From assembly GCF_002105155.1 (NCBI RefSeq), contig NW_019028991.1, positions 248,001 to 312,000 of the forward strand: DNA of 64,000 bases, given 5' to 3'. The stretch's first letter is position 1. Each line of letters opens with the position of its first letter. Of the stretch, positions 10,035 through 22,950 are shown piece by piece. Position numbers and translations under genes: made by a program. The DNA comes from Lobosporangium transversale (Eukaryota; Mortierellomycota; Mortierellomycetes; Mortierellales; Mortierellaceae). The notes beneath the pieces are model-generated. The model was not told the origin of the DNA, did not search any database, and was given only the letters and a program-made list of their open reading frames with translations.

Positions 10035-12173
10035 ATGGGAGCCAATTTATCTGCAGCGGAATATAAAGCCGCCAAGGAAGCCTGGGTGACAGGACATACT
10101 GGTGGTTCTATGATGGAAGCTACACTTGTCACAGCCTCTGCATTAACGACATTCCTTCTCTGGACAAGCATTCAAAAATACCATCCCAAATCACCTGCCC
10201 ACCAGGCTCTCAACGTCACCTCCAAACAGGCCAAAGCTAGGGCTTGGAATAGTGTTGGATCATTTCTGTTGGATTTTTCCACCTTAGTGATGCCAATGCT
10301 CTTGAGTTGTACCTTGTTTTCGGATTATGCCTATCTATGGACTTTTGCCCTTTTAGCCTTTGCAGGTGCTGTCAGATCCGTCTGCGGACCAAGTGAACAT
10401 GAGGTCTTGAAGAAAGAGAAGAAACGTTTCAAGTGGAAGGATTCAGACGATGAATTTTCTGCAGATGATCAGGATGGTGATAGTAATAGTAATGAACCAG
10501 AAGTGAGCAAAGGATTGGGAACGACTCTCTCGCAAGGACATGATCAGGACCAGGACCAGGATGGAGGCCTTCGCCACCGTAAAGAGCCGCGCGAACCAGA
10601 TCACCACTCAGCTTTACAATTGGATAGTTCTAATATAGACATAACTAAAAACCTTAAGCCCTCGAAACATGTTGAAAATCCGCGCAAGATCTTTTTAAGT
10701 GTTTATCGTGCGGGAATGATGATCATGACTTGTATCGCTATTCTGGCAGTGGATTTTCCGATTTTCCCTCGTCGGTTTGGCAAAGTCGAAGTCTATGGCA
10801 CTTCTCTGGTAAGCCTGGTCAAAAAAAAAAAAAAAAAAAAAAAAAAACCTAGAATGCAGTGTTTCATAAAGTATATTAATTATTATTTTTATTATTATTA
10901 TTATTTTTAAATATATACAAGATGGATCTTGGAGTTGGATCATTCGTGTTTTCATCTGGAGTTGTTTCTGCCCGTGGATACCTCAAAAAAGAGACGATGT
11001 CCTTTGGAAAACAGATGGCGATTGCTCTCCGTACCTCCATTCCTTTGTTGATCCTGGGTCTGGGTCGCTATATCTCCACCAAGGGTGTTGACTATCAGGA
11101 ACACGTCACTGAGTATGGCATGCATTGGAACTTTTTTTTCACGCTTGGTTGCTTGCCTATCTTCGTCACTTTCTTCAGGAGCCTTGCAAGTCATGTGCGC
11201 TTTTCGCTATTAGGAGTTGCCGTCGCTGTTGGTAAAGTGCAAGAGACATTGATCGATTTGAGCCGAAACAAAGTATAATGCTTTTTGGTATATTGATCTC
11301 ATATATTTATTTTGTTATTTTTCTGGTATTATTAATAGTTTACCAAGTCTTTTTATCGTACGGAGGATTGGAAGACTATATCCAGAATGCGCCTCGCGTC
11401 GACATCATCAGTATGAATAAGGAAGGCATCTTCAGTTTTGCAGGTTACTTAGCTATTTTCTTGGTCGGTGTCGATGTAGGTCTGTATGTCCTCCCCAATG
11501 ATCCTTATTATTTTGTGCGTCGTAAGAGTAACAAGAAGAAGGCCAAGAAAGGCAAACTGGCCATGATCCTCCTCAGTCTCGACTTCTTGCTTACGATGGG
11601 TTTCATCACCAGTTATGGCATCCTCCATATCCCCGTTTCACGTCAAATGGTAAATTGTTATTATCATTGTTTACTATCATTCATTATTAGTATACTTTCT
11701 AGTATACATGCAACGATATCATCAAAGGCCAAGACTAAAAAGCATACGCATATGTTTTTTTTTAGGCAAACTTATCATACTTCTTCTGGGTGATTACGTT
11801 CAACGTTGGCTTTATCCTCTGCTTCTTATTAGCAGAGATTATCATCACTGCCAATGAGCCTTCAGCGTTGGCAATTGCACGTGCGCAGGCTAAAGCTAAT
11901 CTCACAACTGCAGGCAGTAGTAAAAAAAATCAACGTCCTGCTGCAACAGTTCTTCTACCACCATTGACATGCCCACCTCTTCTCGAAGCCGTCAACCGTA
12001 ACGGATTGGCCGTGTTCTTGGTCGCCAATGTTCTGACAGGCCTAGTCAATATGACCGTAAAGACTCTCTATACCCCCACGCCACAAGCCTTGGCTATCTT
12101 GACTGTATATATGGCAGCTGTTTCAGTTTTGGCGTGGACCTGGCAGGTCTTGGGATGGAAATTGAAGCTCTGA
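10035..12173 (+). CDS. GWT1: GPI-anchor inositol acyltransferase GWT1 / PIG-W
   Basis: ER multi-pass enzyme that acylates the inositol of glucosaminyl-PI early in GPI-anchor synthesis. Exons: 10035-10808, 10922-11231, 11339-11649, 11766-12173; 600 residues, phases consistent. The start [20 protein letters not shown] matches the family. Diagnostic stretches are [18 protein letters not shown] (across intron 1), [14 protein letters not shown] (exon 3), [17 protein letters not shown] and the tail [18 protein letters not shown]. It is about 100 residues longer than yeast Gwt1, mostly from an acidic hydrophilic loop near residues 125-220. Intron 1 holds an A27 tract (10821-10847) near its donor; the acceptor is at 10920-10921. 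It converges on BEM1. Confidence 0.95.
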
Positions 12174-12461
12174 TTCCCCCCCCCCACCTCTCTTTGGCTG
12201 ATGAGATTGATTAATATCTAGAAAATATGTATACAAAATATATAAAATAATTAAAAAATCAGAGCAAAACTAGCTGAAACGTGCTTTCGTCAATGGGTAT
12301 CCTAAGTTGTATTTATTCATGTTATGAAAGAAAAGGAGAGAAGAGTGCCTGACTATCTACAAAAAATAAATGTGAATGCTAACAAACAAGAGCGAGGGGC
12401 ATGAGTAATAAAAATAATAATAATAAATCAAATAGACACATGTAATACATATTGGCTATGC

Positions 12462-14997
12462 TTAATCAACGTAGACCATCAGTTTGCCGCCACTCCGATC
12501 CATAGCCGCTCGTACATCCGCATCCGTCTGAATGATGGCGAAATCTCCGTGATCATCTCGGTAGCTTAACGTTCGATGGGGTTCTATCTGTAGTCGATCG
12601 AAAATCTTTTGTTGTAGAGCTTTGAATCCAATGCTCACAGGTATCCTCATAGCCATGATATCCTCCTGGTACGAAATTTTGACTTTGATCATGTCCTCTG
12701 CAGTTTTAATTGCTAATGGAAGTCCCTGACTAGGTGGTGGCACAGTAGCAGCAGCAGTAGTTCCCACGGCAGTTGCAACAGGGGTACTTGGGGCCGCAGG
12801 GAATTGAGATAGAGAGCGCACGCCAGGGGACGAGCCACCAGGCGATTCATCGCCATAGCTCCGTGTACTCTGTTGAGGACGCGATACAAATGGCGGTCGC
12901 GTCCCTCTCGAACCAGCAGAAGGTGAGGGTCGACGATCCAGATCTCGTGCAGGGTGGGAGCGACCCAATGCTGGGGAGGTTGATCTTGTTCCAGATGTTC
13001 GATCAGGCTGTTTCTGTTCATTAGGAGGCGTCTCTGTATCACCATCTCTCACTGCAAACAAATTCTCTACCAATGGATGTTGCATGATCCTAGGCGGTAG
13101 TTTGCAAAGGTCCTGCACATATAAATCAAGATCTTTCCGCCGTGTGGCTGACACAGTCTCCGTTACGTTCGGTAATGGTATAGGCATGAAGGGTAAAATT
13201 CTTGGCTGATCACCTACTCGTCCAGACTCTACTGGGAATTCTTCCAAAAGTGCGATATGAAAGTTGTAAAAATCCTCATACAAGCGAAATAAACTTCTTA
13301 CAGCACCTGATGCAATTTCTACGCGTACATTGAACCAGTACTGTCCGTCTGCAAGATGGAACGATTCAACAGAGGCATGGATGATTCGGTGTGGATTGTG
13401 ATGATAGTACTGGATACTGCCGCCGCTGTGAGTGTGCTGATGATGAGGATAGGCAGGATGGTGGTGATGCCTGTCTTCGTAAGCATCATGATTGTGTGAT
13501 CGGGCTATGGTTGGGACGCCTCTTACGCCATTAATGCTCTCCTATAAAAAAAATAAAAAAATAAATAAATAAATAAATAAATAAAAGTCAATAAATAACC
13601 GAGAAAATACAAAGAGAAACATGTAGTCGTGTGAGCAACAAAGAAATTGATCACGTAAGCTGACGAGTTAAATAACTGAAGAGAAGGAAAGTGTCGTCTA
13701 AGTAACTCAAACTGCGCCAGCAGAGGCCCCTTTTTTCTTGTATTCTTTGAACACAAAAACGCATGACAGTATGATGCTTCTGCTGTCTCGCTCCAGGGGT
13801 ATAAAGAAAAAAAGGGAGGCTGTGATAGTAAGGAGGTAGGACCGGTGATAGATTAAAAAGATCAATGGATATGACAAGGATTTGGGGCTTGGAGAGGACT
13901 GGCGTTCAGACAAGAACTAATGGTGAAAGAGATATTACCACTCGACGACCAATGTCCAGATCTTGAGAGGGGTTTCTTCTTCCATGTTGATCTCGAATAT
14001 GAGAGGCTTTGTAATCTGCTCTCGGTACCTTGCTCTTGAGTTGATGAATTGTTTGTTCACCATTTAAGTGTACAGGCAATGGCAAAGGTGCACTAGCAGG
14101 TTGTTGCGGGGATATAGGCTGCGCTCCTGTTGTTACTGCTGCTTGTGGGACATCAGTAACATCAATACGACCCAGAGGGATGCTCTTTGCTTTATACTCC
14201 ATAGTCTGCTTTTTCCATTCGTCCACCCGTGGAATTACTGTTCCTGTCTGTCGCAACATCTCAGGAACGTCGATTGGTTTACCAGTGACCATGTCCCTGA
14301 TCTCCACAAACTTGACGGGAATCAGGCCTGGACCACCTAAACGCCCTATAGGCTTTGCGACGTACCAGTCCTCATTGGATTGTGCGATGACTAGAATAGC
14401 ATCTCCAACTTTACAATCGAGTTCATCCGCTCTCTCGGCACCAAAGTCATAGAGCACGATACCATATAGAGGCTGGCATTTCGGCAATGAAGGTGTAGGA
14501 CCAGTCTTTTGAGACGTTACTGGAAGAGGTGCTGACTGTAAACCAGTAACGCCTCCCGAAACTGGTTGTTGATAGAATGGTTGTGGCGAGAGTTTTGGAG
14601 CAAAATATTTTTGTGGAAGTGGTTCAGTAAATGTGCCCGAGTCATTCCCAGTGTCTTCAATACTTTGATTGCTCTTCCTATATTGAGAACGTTGCTGCTG
14701 TTGGCTACCGTTCTTCTCAAGGATTTGAAAGTAGGTAACAGGCACATATCCCCTAGCGCCTGTGATAGGGTTGCATGCCTCATACCAATCCTCATCGTCC
14801 TCGTTGCCAATGACGTGAAAGAAATCACCTTTGGAAAATGGCATTTCCTCTGGCTGCTGTGAGTTGTAGTCATATAGAGCTTTGATGACTTTACGAGGAG
14901 GGGCTAGCCCTGCTCCTATTGGAGTGGCATGGGAACGTGTAGGCGATTGGCTGCCTGTGCTGCTCTTACTCTGGAGAGAACGCCGGAGGTTGGGCAT
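12462..14997 (-). CDS. BEM1: Polarity scaffold BEM1/Scd2 (SH3-SH3-PX-PB1)
   Basis: Scaffold joining Cdc42, its exchange factor and PAK kinase at growth sites. Two exons: 14997-13939 and 13541-12462; 712 residues. Domains: SH3-1 about 36-95 (KALYDYNSQQPEEMPFSKGD), SH3-2 about 177-235 (GIVLYDFGAERADELDCKVG, then NEDWYVAKPIGRLGGPGLIP), PX about 405-520 (including RSLFRLYEDFYNFHIALLEE), a Ser/Pro-rich linker, and a C-terminal PB1 about 633-712 (IKVKISYQEDIMAMRIP, ending GGKLMVYVD), expected to bind the Cdc24-type GEF. The exon 2 start carries a His-rich stretch. Length exceeds the 551 residues of yeast Bem1, mainly in linkers. The 397-nt intron holds an ATAA microsatellite. Confidence 0.95.
13561..13584. 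repeat. ATAA tetranucleotide microsatellite in the BEM1 intron
   Basis: Six tandem copies of ATAA (TTAT on the coding strand) close to the acceptor at 13543-13542, where they form part of a T-rich tract. Confidence 0.8.
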
Positions 14998-16587
14998 TTG
15001 GGCTAAGATGGATAGACGAAGTTTGAAAGTGACCTCTCCTCCCTCTGCTTATGCTCTTGTCGTACTTGTTGTTAAGACTGTATGCTCAGAGGGAGAAAGG
15101 GAAGAAGATAATGACGAGTCAATGATTAAAGAGAAGAGTAATGATTAACCAAGATGAAATAAAGACGAATGAAGCAAAACAGAGCGAATAATGAATGAGA
15201 GAATAAAAAAGAAATGAACGGGTTGAAGCTGTTACTGTGTAAAGAGGCAAATGCTTTACAAGAAGGAGAAAAAAAAAGAAAAAAAAAAAAAAAAAAGAGC
15301 AAAACACCCAAAGAAAACAAAAAAAAGGAGGGAAACAAAAAAAGTTTAAACACGAGCGCCAATGATGGGAGAAACAAGAAGAGGCGGGACAGCAGAGCAA
15401 AGGACGAAGGACAACCAACAACAGCAATGAGATGAGGTTGGAATAATCAAAAACAGCAAAGAATATCTTTAATCGACATTCACGGCGTCGCAAATCAAGA
15501 ATGTTTGCCTGTTGTCTCTCTGCCCCTTCTTCCTCTCCATCTTCATCTCATTTTCTTGCTCTGCAGGAGCCAATTTCCCAAGCGCCAACCTTGTCTCTCT
15601 AGCGCGCATTTTCATGATATGTTTTTCAGCGCGAAGCTTCCATCATTTGTGTCCATTCGTGTCAGCTTACCAAGGTCCGTTTTGATTATATTTTTTATAA
15701 TACAACGGTTCTTTTGTCTGTCTTGTTGCACATTTTCTGAAGTTCTTTGTACACCTGTTAATAGAAAACGACAGAAAGAACAGCACAGCCTTGTTTGTCA
15801 TCTCCAAACACTTCTTTGTCACAGTTGCGGGAAAGAAGAAACAACTATTTATTTTTCCGCCTTCAATCTGGTACTTGGCTGAAGGCTTCCATATGAGAGC
15901 ATATCTTGACGGACATTTGAACTATGGATACTATTTAGTTATTCCACTCAAAATTCGTTTTTTTTTAGGTTCGGTTACTATCAGTTATTCCATCACAACC
16001 TGGACATGTATGCTGGATATGTTTGTATGGGAAATCAACAGTTCCCATGCGCGTTTTTTTCTCAATCAGGCAAATCGATAAGATTTTATAGTTCCGGGCG
16101 TGCAGGCCAGTGAAGGCATAGAATGTTACTAATATGAAAAACAAAAGCTGGAGAATTCCCACAAGCGTAGACCTACTAACGCGTTTTTTTTTTTTTTTTT
16201 CTTAAAAAAAATGCCATCTCAAAATGCTTACAACGTTTTCTGTCGCGTTGCTCGTTTCTGCAGCAGGTAAGCTAGGTCTATAGACGTTCACTTGGTTTGC
16301 TCAATTCGTTGCCACAGCTGCTCACATAAAAAAGGGCAGGTGCTCGATAATGCAAAACCTACCCTGAAGACCGACAACAGCTCTCGATCTATCTTTGGCA
16401 TTTCAGGCGCTGCATGCGTTCTGATTAGTGTCAATGAGTACACCCACCCAAGGGCTCTTCCTCATCACATAATCCTCCGAGAAGTGAGATGATGTAAAAT
16501 AAGCAAGCCGCGCGAGTTTGCCGCCAAATTAAGAATACCAACGATAACAACAACAACAACAACAACCCCCTTGGTGATTGTCTTTGT
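14998..16587. other. Spacer between BEM1 and NAA40
   Basis: The first ~450 bases are purine-rich on + (pyrimidine-rich on the BEM1 strand), typical of leaders and promoters in this genome, and include an A-rich tract near 15272-15297. From 15505 to 15760 the + strand becomes C/T-rich, hinting at another promoter facing right. A weak two-exon candidate is annotated at 16211-16492. I saw nothing else coding. Confidence 0.5.
16211..16492 (+). CDS. Tentative two-exon small ORF (76 residues)
   Basis: ATG at 16211 directly after an A8 run. Exons 16211-16266 and 16318-16492 are separated by a 51-nt GT-AG intron and join in phase, starting MPSQNAYNVFCRVARF and ending HHIILREVR. It has a pyrimidine-rich sequence upstream but no recognisable family, and 76 codons with one splice is easily chance. 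It would converge on NAA40 with fewer than 100 bases between stops. Confidence 0.25.
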
Positions 16588-17724
16588 CTACAAAAGTGCT
16601 TTACTTAAGATTTCATAATCGAAGCGCGAGGCTTGCCCACGTGTCAGACACTGGCATGGGGAAATTTGGTCATACTCGTATCTAATACGCGGCAATTTGA
16701 CAATGGGGCCAATTAGAAAAGAGAATACATGGAAAAATATGACAAGTCGCAAAAGGACATGGCGCCTTGTTTCACCATTATGAGTTAGCGAGCAATAGGG
16801 AAAAAACAGTAATGATGGTCAAGGAACAGAGGAAATGGCGCTATTCTGTTCATACTTACTGCAACTGGCCGATGTAAAACTTGATAGCATCCTTGTTGGC
16901 TATGGATCAATATACAAATCAAGAAACGTGCGGAAGCTGAATTAATTTGACGCTTAAACATATAATGCAGGAGCCATGCATCTGGTCCTTTAACTGTAAT
17001 GCCAGTCTAGCTTCAACTGACTTTACTTATTACAAGTAATGACATGGACCCTGAAGATACCTTTAAAGACAGTCAACATGATTTTTTCCATTTGTGTTGC
17101 CTTTCCAATCAGTTCTAGTAAGCCGATGAGATATGCACCGATTCCTCGGCGCTGATATTCAGGAACAACTTGGATCTCAAAGCTAAAATAATCACGAGAA
17201 GAGCATGCTTGCGTTAATTCTAGTTGTTTGTATATCATCTCAATACTATCAGATTGAAGGGAAGGTATACTATTACTCACCAATAAACTACCTCTGCATC
17301 TCGGTCCACCATGGTTTCCTCTTCAACAAATTGAAAGTGGATCATCCCTACAGGCTGGTTATTATGATATGTGATGAGGTAACGTGAAATAGCATCCTGC
17401 ATTTCTTCTTCCTTGTCTTCTCTACACCAGCCGTCTTTTGATTTCATGTAACTAAATATACCAAAATCAATCGTCGATATCGGAGTGCATCGTTTTCCGG
17501 CCATAGCCAAAGTAACACCGTCATATAGGTTTTGGAATATGCAAATCAAAGTCGAAAACAAGATCGACATAAAGACAATTTCTACACCTATCCGAACTTA
17601 CAGCTCCTTCATATTAGATTCTACTAGATCGACTGCAAATGCCTGTAGCATGGGCGTCATATCATCAATATGATATGCAATTGTATTGAATGTATAATCT
17701 GGATGCCTGTTACAAGCCGAAGGT

Positions 17725-17759
<35 letters not shown>

Positions 17760-18425
17760 TAATATATATATTATATTTTTGGTATTATTAATTAGGGTCA
17801 GTGTCAATTAGCACGTTGTTAATGCAATATGTAATATATTAATGTGGAGGTGCCTTTAGTTTTTTTAAACTTTGTGGTTAGCTCGCAGCTAGCGCATGAT
17901 GAATTGTTATTTTAAATTTAGTCCACAGACGCAATTGCGCTTAAGAAGGAGAGTGCAGGATATGTGACAGATCAGTCCAAGAACGGATATGTGTATTTAG
18001 ATGACGGATAAGACCGTCCAGGGCTTTCAAGGAGGGAAGAAGGAGAAGCTTCGTCCAAAAGGGTGATGAGAGAGAGGATCATTGTAACACTTGTACCTTT
18101 TAGGAGTAAACTCCTTTTGTGAACCAAGCAACTCGTTCAGCTGCGTTGATGAGAGCTGGGTAAGAGAATATTAATATTGAATGATGGAATGACATACTGA
18201 ATAGATGAGCTTTTGTAATCAATGACCAACAGCAACAGAAGATGCGTGGTCATGACTAGCGTTAACAATCAACCAAAACAAATAAGCATGAACACAGCCA
18301 TCCAGCCAGGTGGACCTTTCCTTGGCATCTGACATTTGGCAGTGTTACCTGTTAAAAAAAGTTGACTTACCTTGTTGGCTCGAGCAAGATTCGAGTTAGA
18401 ATGCGAAGCATGCTACAATAGGAAG

Positions 18426-18457
<32 letters not shown>

Positions 18458-18564
18458 GAAATGTGAATCTAGAATGTTGAACAATTTGATTTATTTGTCC
18501 AATGTTGATCCATTGTGCAATGTGTATTCGTTCGCAATTGAATTGCATGGAGCACCTTTGGCAT
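16588..18564 (-). CDS. NAA40: N-alpha-acetyltransferase NAA40 (NatD), histone H4/H2A N-terminal
   Basis: GNAT enzyme that acetylates the N-terminal Ser of histones H4 and H2A. Exons I support: 18412-18371, 18155-18097, 17706-17602, 17451-17281, 17182-17061, 16899-16860, 16681-16588. A first exon of 9 nt (18564-18556, MPK) is tentative because its donor GTGCTC is weak; with it the total is exactly 213 residues (human 237). Signatures: DLVESNMKELYMKSKDGW, DRDAEVVYCFEIQVVPEYQR, the acetyl-CoA loop QRRGIG, TQMEKIMLTVFK and the end FDYEILSKALL, all aligning with human NAA40. The T31 run at 17726-17756 (coding strand) lies upstream of one acceptor. Exons from 17706 on are firm; the two before it are supported by phase and partial similarity. 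Confidence 0.88.
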
Positions 18565-18811
18565 GGCTGGTGTGGATAAAGGAGCAAACAAAAGAAGAAG
18601 TGAAGCAGCTGAGCAATATAAAAAAACAACAACAAATGCCGCTTCAAACGGAAATACCATGGGATACATATTATAAAACTCGTGCTCACAAAACAACCCA
18701 GTCCGTTCTTTGTTCCGTTTGTCAAGCCAAGAAATACTTTCTGTGTGTACACACTTTTTTTATCACCTCAAAAGTCTTCCTCTCTCTCCATTGTTTCTTG
18801 CTCATTCCATC

Positions 18812-18898
18812 CATTCAACACATTCGAATTCAACACATTTAGCGCATTCAATACCTTCAACACCTTCAGAGCATCCAGCATATTCAGAACATTCGGCA
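18812..18898 (+). repeat. Degenerate 9-bp tandem repeat in the RasGEF leader
   Basis: About nine degenerate units with consensus CATTCAACA, including cattcaaca, catttagcg, cattcaata, ccttcaaca, ccttcagag, catccagca, tattcagaa and cattcggca; the second unit is lengthened. It lies in pyrimidine-rich sequence 430-510 bp upstream of the RasGEF ATG. The 9-bp period leaves all three frames open here, but no coding role is supported. Confidence 0.7.
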
Positions 18899-19323
18899 AT
18901 TCTTTTACACTTGACATTGTAACATCCACTTGACTTGCATTCTCTCCTTATACCTTTATCACTCTGTGCCCTTTTTTTAAAAAAACTAGCATGTTTTGTT
19001 GCGTTAAACTATTACAATAACACAATAACCACACCTGCATTAAGAAACGATTCCAATATCACATCTACCACTATTCAAGTTACAAAAAACAACCAGTATT
19101 CACGAAAGTCTAAGTCCAGGCACAACATTAGACATCCATTCACTTGCTCAACTATTCCTATCACCTCAATTTATCGTAGCTGTTTCTTTCTATTCTGCTC
19201 CGGCTCTTATCCACCTGCTATTATTATTTCTATTTCTCCGCCTTTCGTCATTCCGGTCTTGGATTCAGCCTTTTTTCTACCTTCATTACTTCATTCCACA
19301 GAAAGACACGCACAGTATAGGCA

Positions 19324-22300
19324 ATGGATGAGATCCAGTCGATGCTGGCTAGATCAGCCGATGCATTCTCTTCCGGTGACTTCAAGGTAATATACTGAGG
19401 AAGTCATTGTAACTTTGTTAAACTGTCTTCACCTAATGACAGAGCCCCTTTGTCCCTTGTGTATTAAATCAAAACTAAACTAAAAACAACTTTTTATTAA
19501 TTATCATCATGTATCATTCAGGACGCCTACTTTTATTCTCTCGATATCATTGATGCCGCTGCTATTGAACTTCGCAAAGTCAAATTCATTGCCAATGGTG
19601 CGTCATTAATAGTTCATTCGTCTTTTTATTTTTATTTTTTTTATTTTTTTCTCGCATGTTCAAACAGGAATCGGAGGATGTGTCTCATGTTGTGTCTAGG
19701 CCTTCCACTGAACTTCTTGGGTTCATTCCTGTTTCTCTTTTCAGCACCTTTTACTGATTACCCTTTTTTTTTTTTTTTTTCTTGACTGGTGGTCGTGTTA
19801 TTAGTTGCCATAACATCAAACACAACAGCAACACTCATTTCTATCACACGGTCTAGTGTAGCATATGTCCAGGATATTCTCTCAAAACAAAATGCAGCTG
19901 TTGCAGCCGTATCAGAGCCACCGATTCTTCCTCGTAAAATCTCGCTGTCCAAACACTCCAACAGGATCACATCAGGACAGACAAAGACGGTGACCATGTT
20001 GACGGAGCAATTGCGAGCCACGACATCTGATCCCAGCAGTATAGAATCGTCCTCACCATTTTCTTCTCGAACTTCTTCTTTCTCTACCAAATCTCTGGCC
20101 ACCACTACTAATCTATCCAGTTCGCCACCCTTGAATCGTACCACTCTCTCAGTACCAACGCCAGGGCTTACACCAACAATCCCACCAAAACCTACACGGA
20201 GACCACCGCTTCCTATAGTATCACCTACGCCTACAAATCGTAGTCCGGTTCTAGGATTTACAGAAAACGGAACTATGCCATCAATAGGAGGCGATATTGT
20301 GAATCACAGCCTAGCACGCAGCAGTAATACTAGTAGTTTGCCGCGACCGCCAGATCATCATCATTTAAGACCCCAATCAATGCCTGTACAGCATTTGAGC
20401 ATAGAAGGACTCGAGTCGAAACCACCCTTACCGCCTAAACCAGCACGTTTGTACAGAAAAATCCATGATATCAAGACAGAGGAGCACTCATTGGATGAAG
20501 ATGAATCCGACGAAGATGAGGACGAAGATGAGGACGAAGATGAAGACGACGACTTGGAAGGTATCGGTTTTTGGACCAAACCAAAACAGCACTGATTATC
20601 ATGAGATACAAAAAAAGTGATCAGATCAGAGTTTAATATAATCTTTTTTTTTCTCCGACTCTGTAGGCCACGTGTTCTCGCCAACCTTAACCCGGAGGGC
20701 ATCTTCTCCAAGCATTGCAATACCTACCCCCACGCGGCGACCCGGAACTCCTTTGTCAGTACCAACGTCGCCAACACTGTCGCCTTCAAGTATCTCTTCT
20801 AGCATTTCATCTGTTGAAAGATCTCGTTCATATACCCTTCCACAATATGCATCACTTAGCCAAGGCAACACTTTTTTTACAGTCATTCCTGATGGAAGTG
20901 TTGATCCCACCAATCTAACTGAGGCTGAACGTATTAGTGGCGATAACGAGGATCAACTAGATCAAAAAACATATGGACCCAGTGACCATATTCCACTCAT
21001 CCCAGTGACACCACTTAGGACGATGCACCGCACGCTAGTGGAGAAGGAGAAATCGTTTTCAACCAAATTGGCGGAGACGAAGCAAAAGCTGCAGGAGAAG
21101 ACGATCCGACTAAACAGTGGCGAGATTAGGATTAAGCAGGACTCTCAGGACGATGACAATGATGATGATGATATCCAGACTCTCCAGGATAATCTCACAA
21201 AGTACACGTCAATGATCTCCAACGTCATGGCTACCATCACCAAGGTGCGAGAGCTTCTCTATCGATCTGCCAGTATCACTTCGATCCTTGAATTCCCCGC
21301 TTACCTAGTCGCCTATCAACTTACTCTCATTGAATCAGCCATCTTTTTGGAGATTCCACCTTCAGCACTTTTGACACATTCACCAAAGACGCCACACCGC
21401 AGCATCACAGCCTCAACTGACTTTTTCAACTATTTAACGCGCATGATCGAGTACTCGGTTTTGTTCCCGCCTGAAGCCTCTGGACGGGCACAGTGTATGC
21501 ATTATTGGGTCAAAGTCGCAGTCAAGCTTCATGAGCTGGAAAACTTCCAGACTTTGAAGGCAGTCCTCTCAGCGCTTGGTACGCCACCTATAAAACGACT
21601 TAAGCGGACGTGGAGTTTCGTTCCCCGGAAGAGCATGCATAAATTGGAGACATTATCGGAGCTTATGAGTGAAGCTAGGAATTATGGAAAATACCGTGAG
21701 ATGATGAGTAGTTTGAATGCAGGCACCATGCTATTATCACCTGCTGCAGCTACTGTCCCGCATGGGCATTCCAACTCTGCACCAGCATCAAAAATGGATA
21801 TCCTGAGTCTCAACGGCATGAGCAGTAGCTTATCGAATTTGGGTTTCAGGAGCAAGGATGTTGCAAGACGACCCATGGTACCCTTCTTGGGAACGTTCAT
21901 CATGGACATTACGTATTTGTTGGCAGCTGTCAAAAAGAGTAATAATTCTGCGCCACCAATTTCATCTCAAATACCAGCGACCTCTAGCCTACGTGAGAAG
22001 CCAGCTCCGTCAACCTTGTCGTCGTCATCATCACCTTCAGTTAGCTCTCATTTCGCACCCGAGGATGATGCACGGATACAAGATCTTTTGATGGATGCAC
22101 GGATAAAGGATCTTTTGAATACACTGACAGACTACCAGTTAGGACCGAAGTACTCTTCTCAACCACCGCGATCGTACATCAAAGCTGCCACTAAAAATCA
22201 TCATCACTTCCGAGCCCCGTCATTTTCATCAGCCTTGCATAGAACAGCTAAATACCGGACGTCATCAGTTGATCGACAGATCGGAGCCAATATTACACAT

Positions 22301-22666
22301 CAGTCTTCATATGAAGAAGAAGATGATGACGTTTCTGGAAATGGTTTACGTCCTACACAGCAATTGATTCTACATTACCTTCTGACGCGTCCGTGGGTTC
22401 CAGAAAGGATGGTGGATGAGTTGAGCACAATTCGCGAGCCATCCAAGAATAAGAACGCATCATCATCTGGCTCTGGACCCAGAACAAGTGCAGGGAGCTC
22501 GACGGCGCATAGCTGGCCAGCAGGCCCTAATGGTGGTGGTGGATCAATGTATAGCCTAGTATCGACGACAAGTTCGATTCAGCGAGGAAGCACGGGTAGT
22601 AACAGCGGCGATGGCGGACAGAATGGAAGTGGCGGTAGTTCGCGACCTACGAGCGTCGACGAATGA
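19324..22666 (+). CDS. Ras guanine-nucleotide exchange factor with N-terminal MIT-like helices
   Basis: Activates a Ras/Rap-type GTPase by nucleotide exchange. Exons: 19324-19386, 19522-19597, 19805-20560, 20667-22666; 964 residues, phases consistent. Residues 1-80 form predicted helices (MDEIQSMLARSADAF, then KDAYFYSLDIIDAAAIELRK) resembling MIT-type or other short helical bundles. Residues ~85-500 are a Ser/Pro-rich linker with an acidic DEDED run near 285. The catalytic CDC25-homology domain begins near 505 (FPAYLVAYQLTLIESAIFLE), with FFNYLTRMIEYSVL, GRAQCMHYWVKVAVKLHELE, NFQTLKAVLSALGTPPIKRL and VPFLGTFIMDITYLLAAV. A ~55-residue insert splits REMMSSLNA from the last motif. The C-terminus is Gly/Ser-rich. 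I see no Ras-association, SH3 or PH domain, so it is not a standard yeast Cdc25. Confidence 0.85.
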
Positions 22667-22917
22667 TATGGCTATACACTTTTCATAATGGAAGTCGATG
22701 ACGAGACAATAGAAAATGAGTTTCAGAGAGAAGACTGAGGCGAAGATTAGGATAAAAGATGACAATTATTGAATTGTCGCGATGTGGACAAAGAGATGAA
22801 CGAACGAACCAATCATACCCAACCTGACTAGAGGGCGGAAAAAAAAAGGTTGTCGTCTGGCAGTTTCAGAGAGGCCACTCATTAAAGATGATGCATGATA
22901 TGCACTTGTACAATAGC

Positions 22918-22950
<33 letters not shown>

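Noticed and set aside
14068-14862. Plus-strand frames of 90-98 codons within BEM1
   Set aside because: Antisense of the SH3-domain exon, which has clear domain support.
15119-15493. Phe/Leu/Ser-rich minus-strand frames with membrane-like runs
   Set aside because: They come from a T-rich tract on the BEM1 leader strand; no alternation of loops, no family and no splice support.
16184-16270. A signal-peptide-like reading of the other frame (MLTTFSVALLVSAA) at the small ORF near 16224
   Set aside because: It meets a stop soon after the only nearby acceptor and gives a product of about 30 residues.
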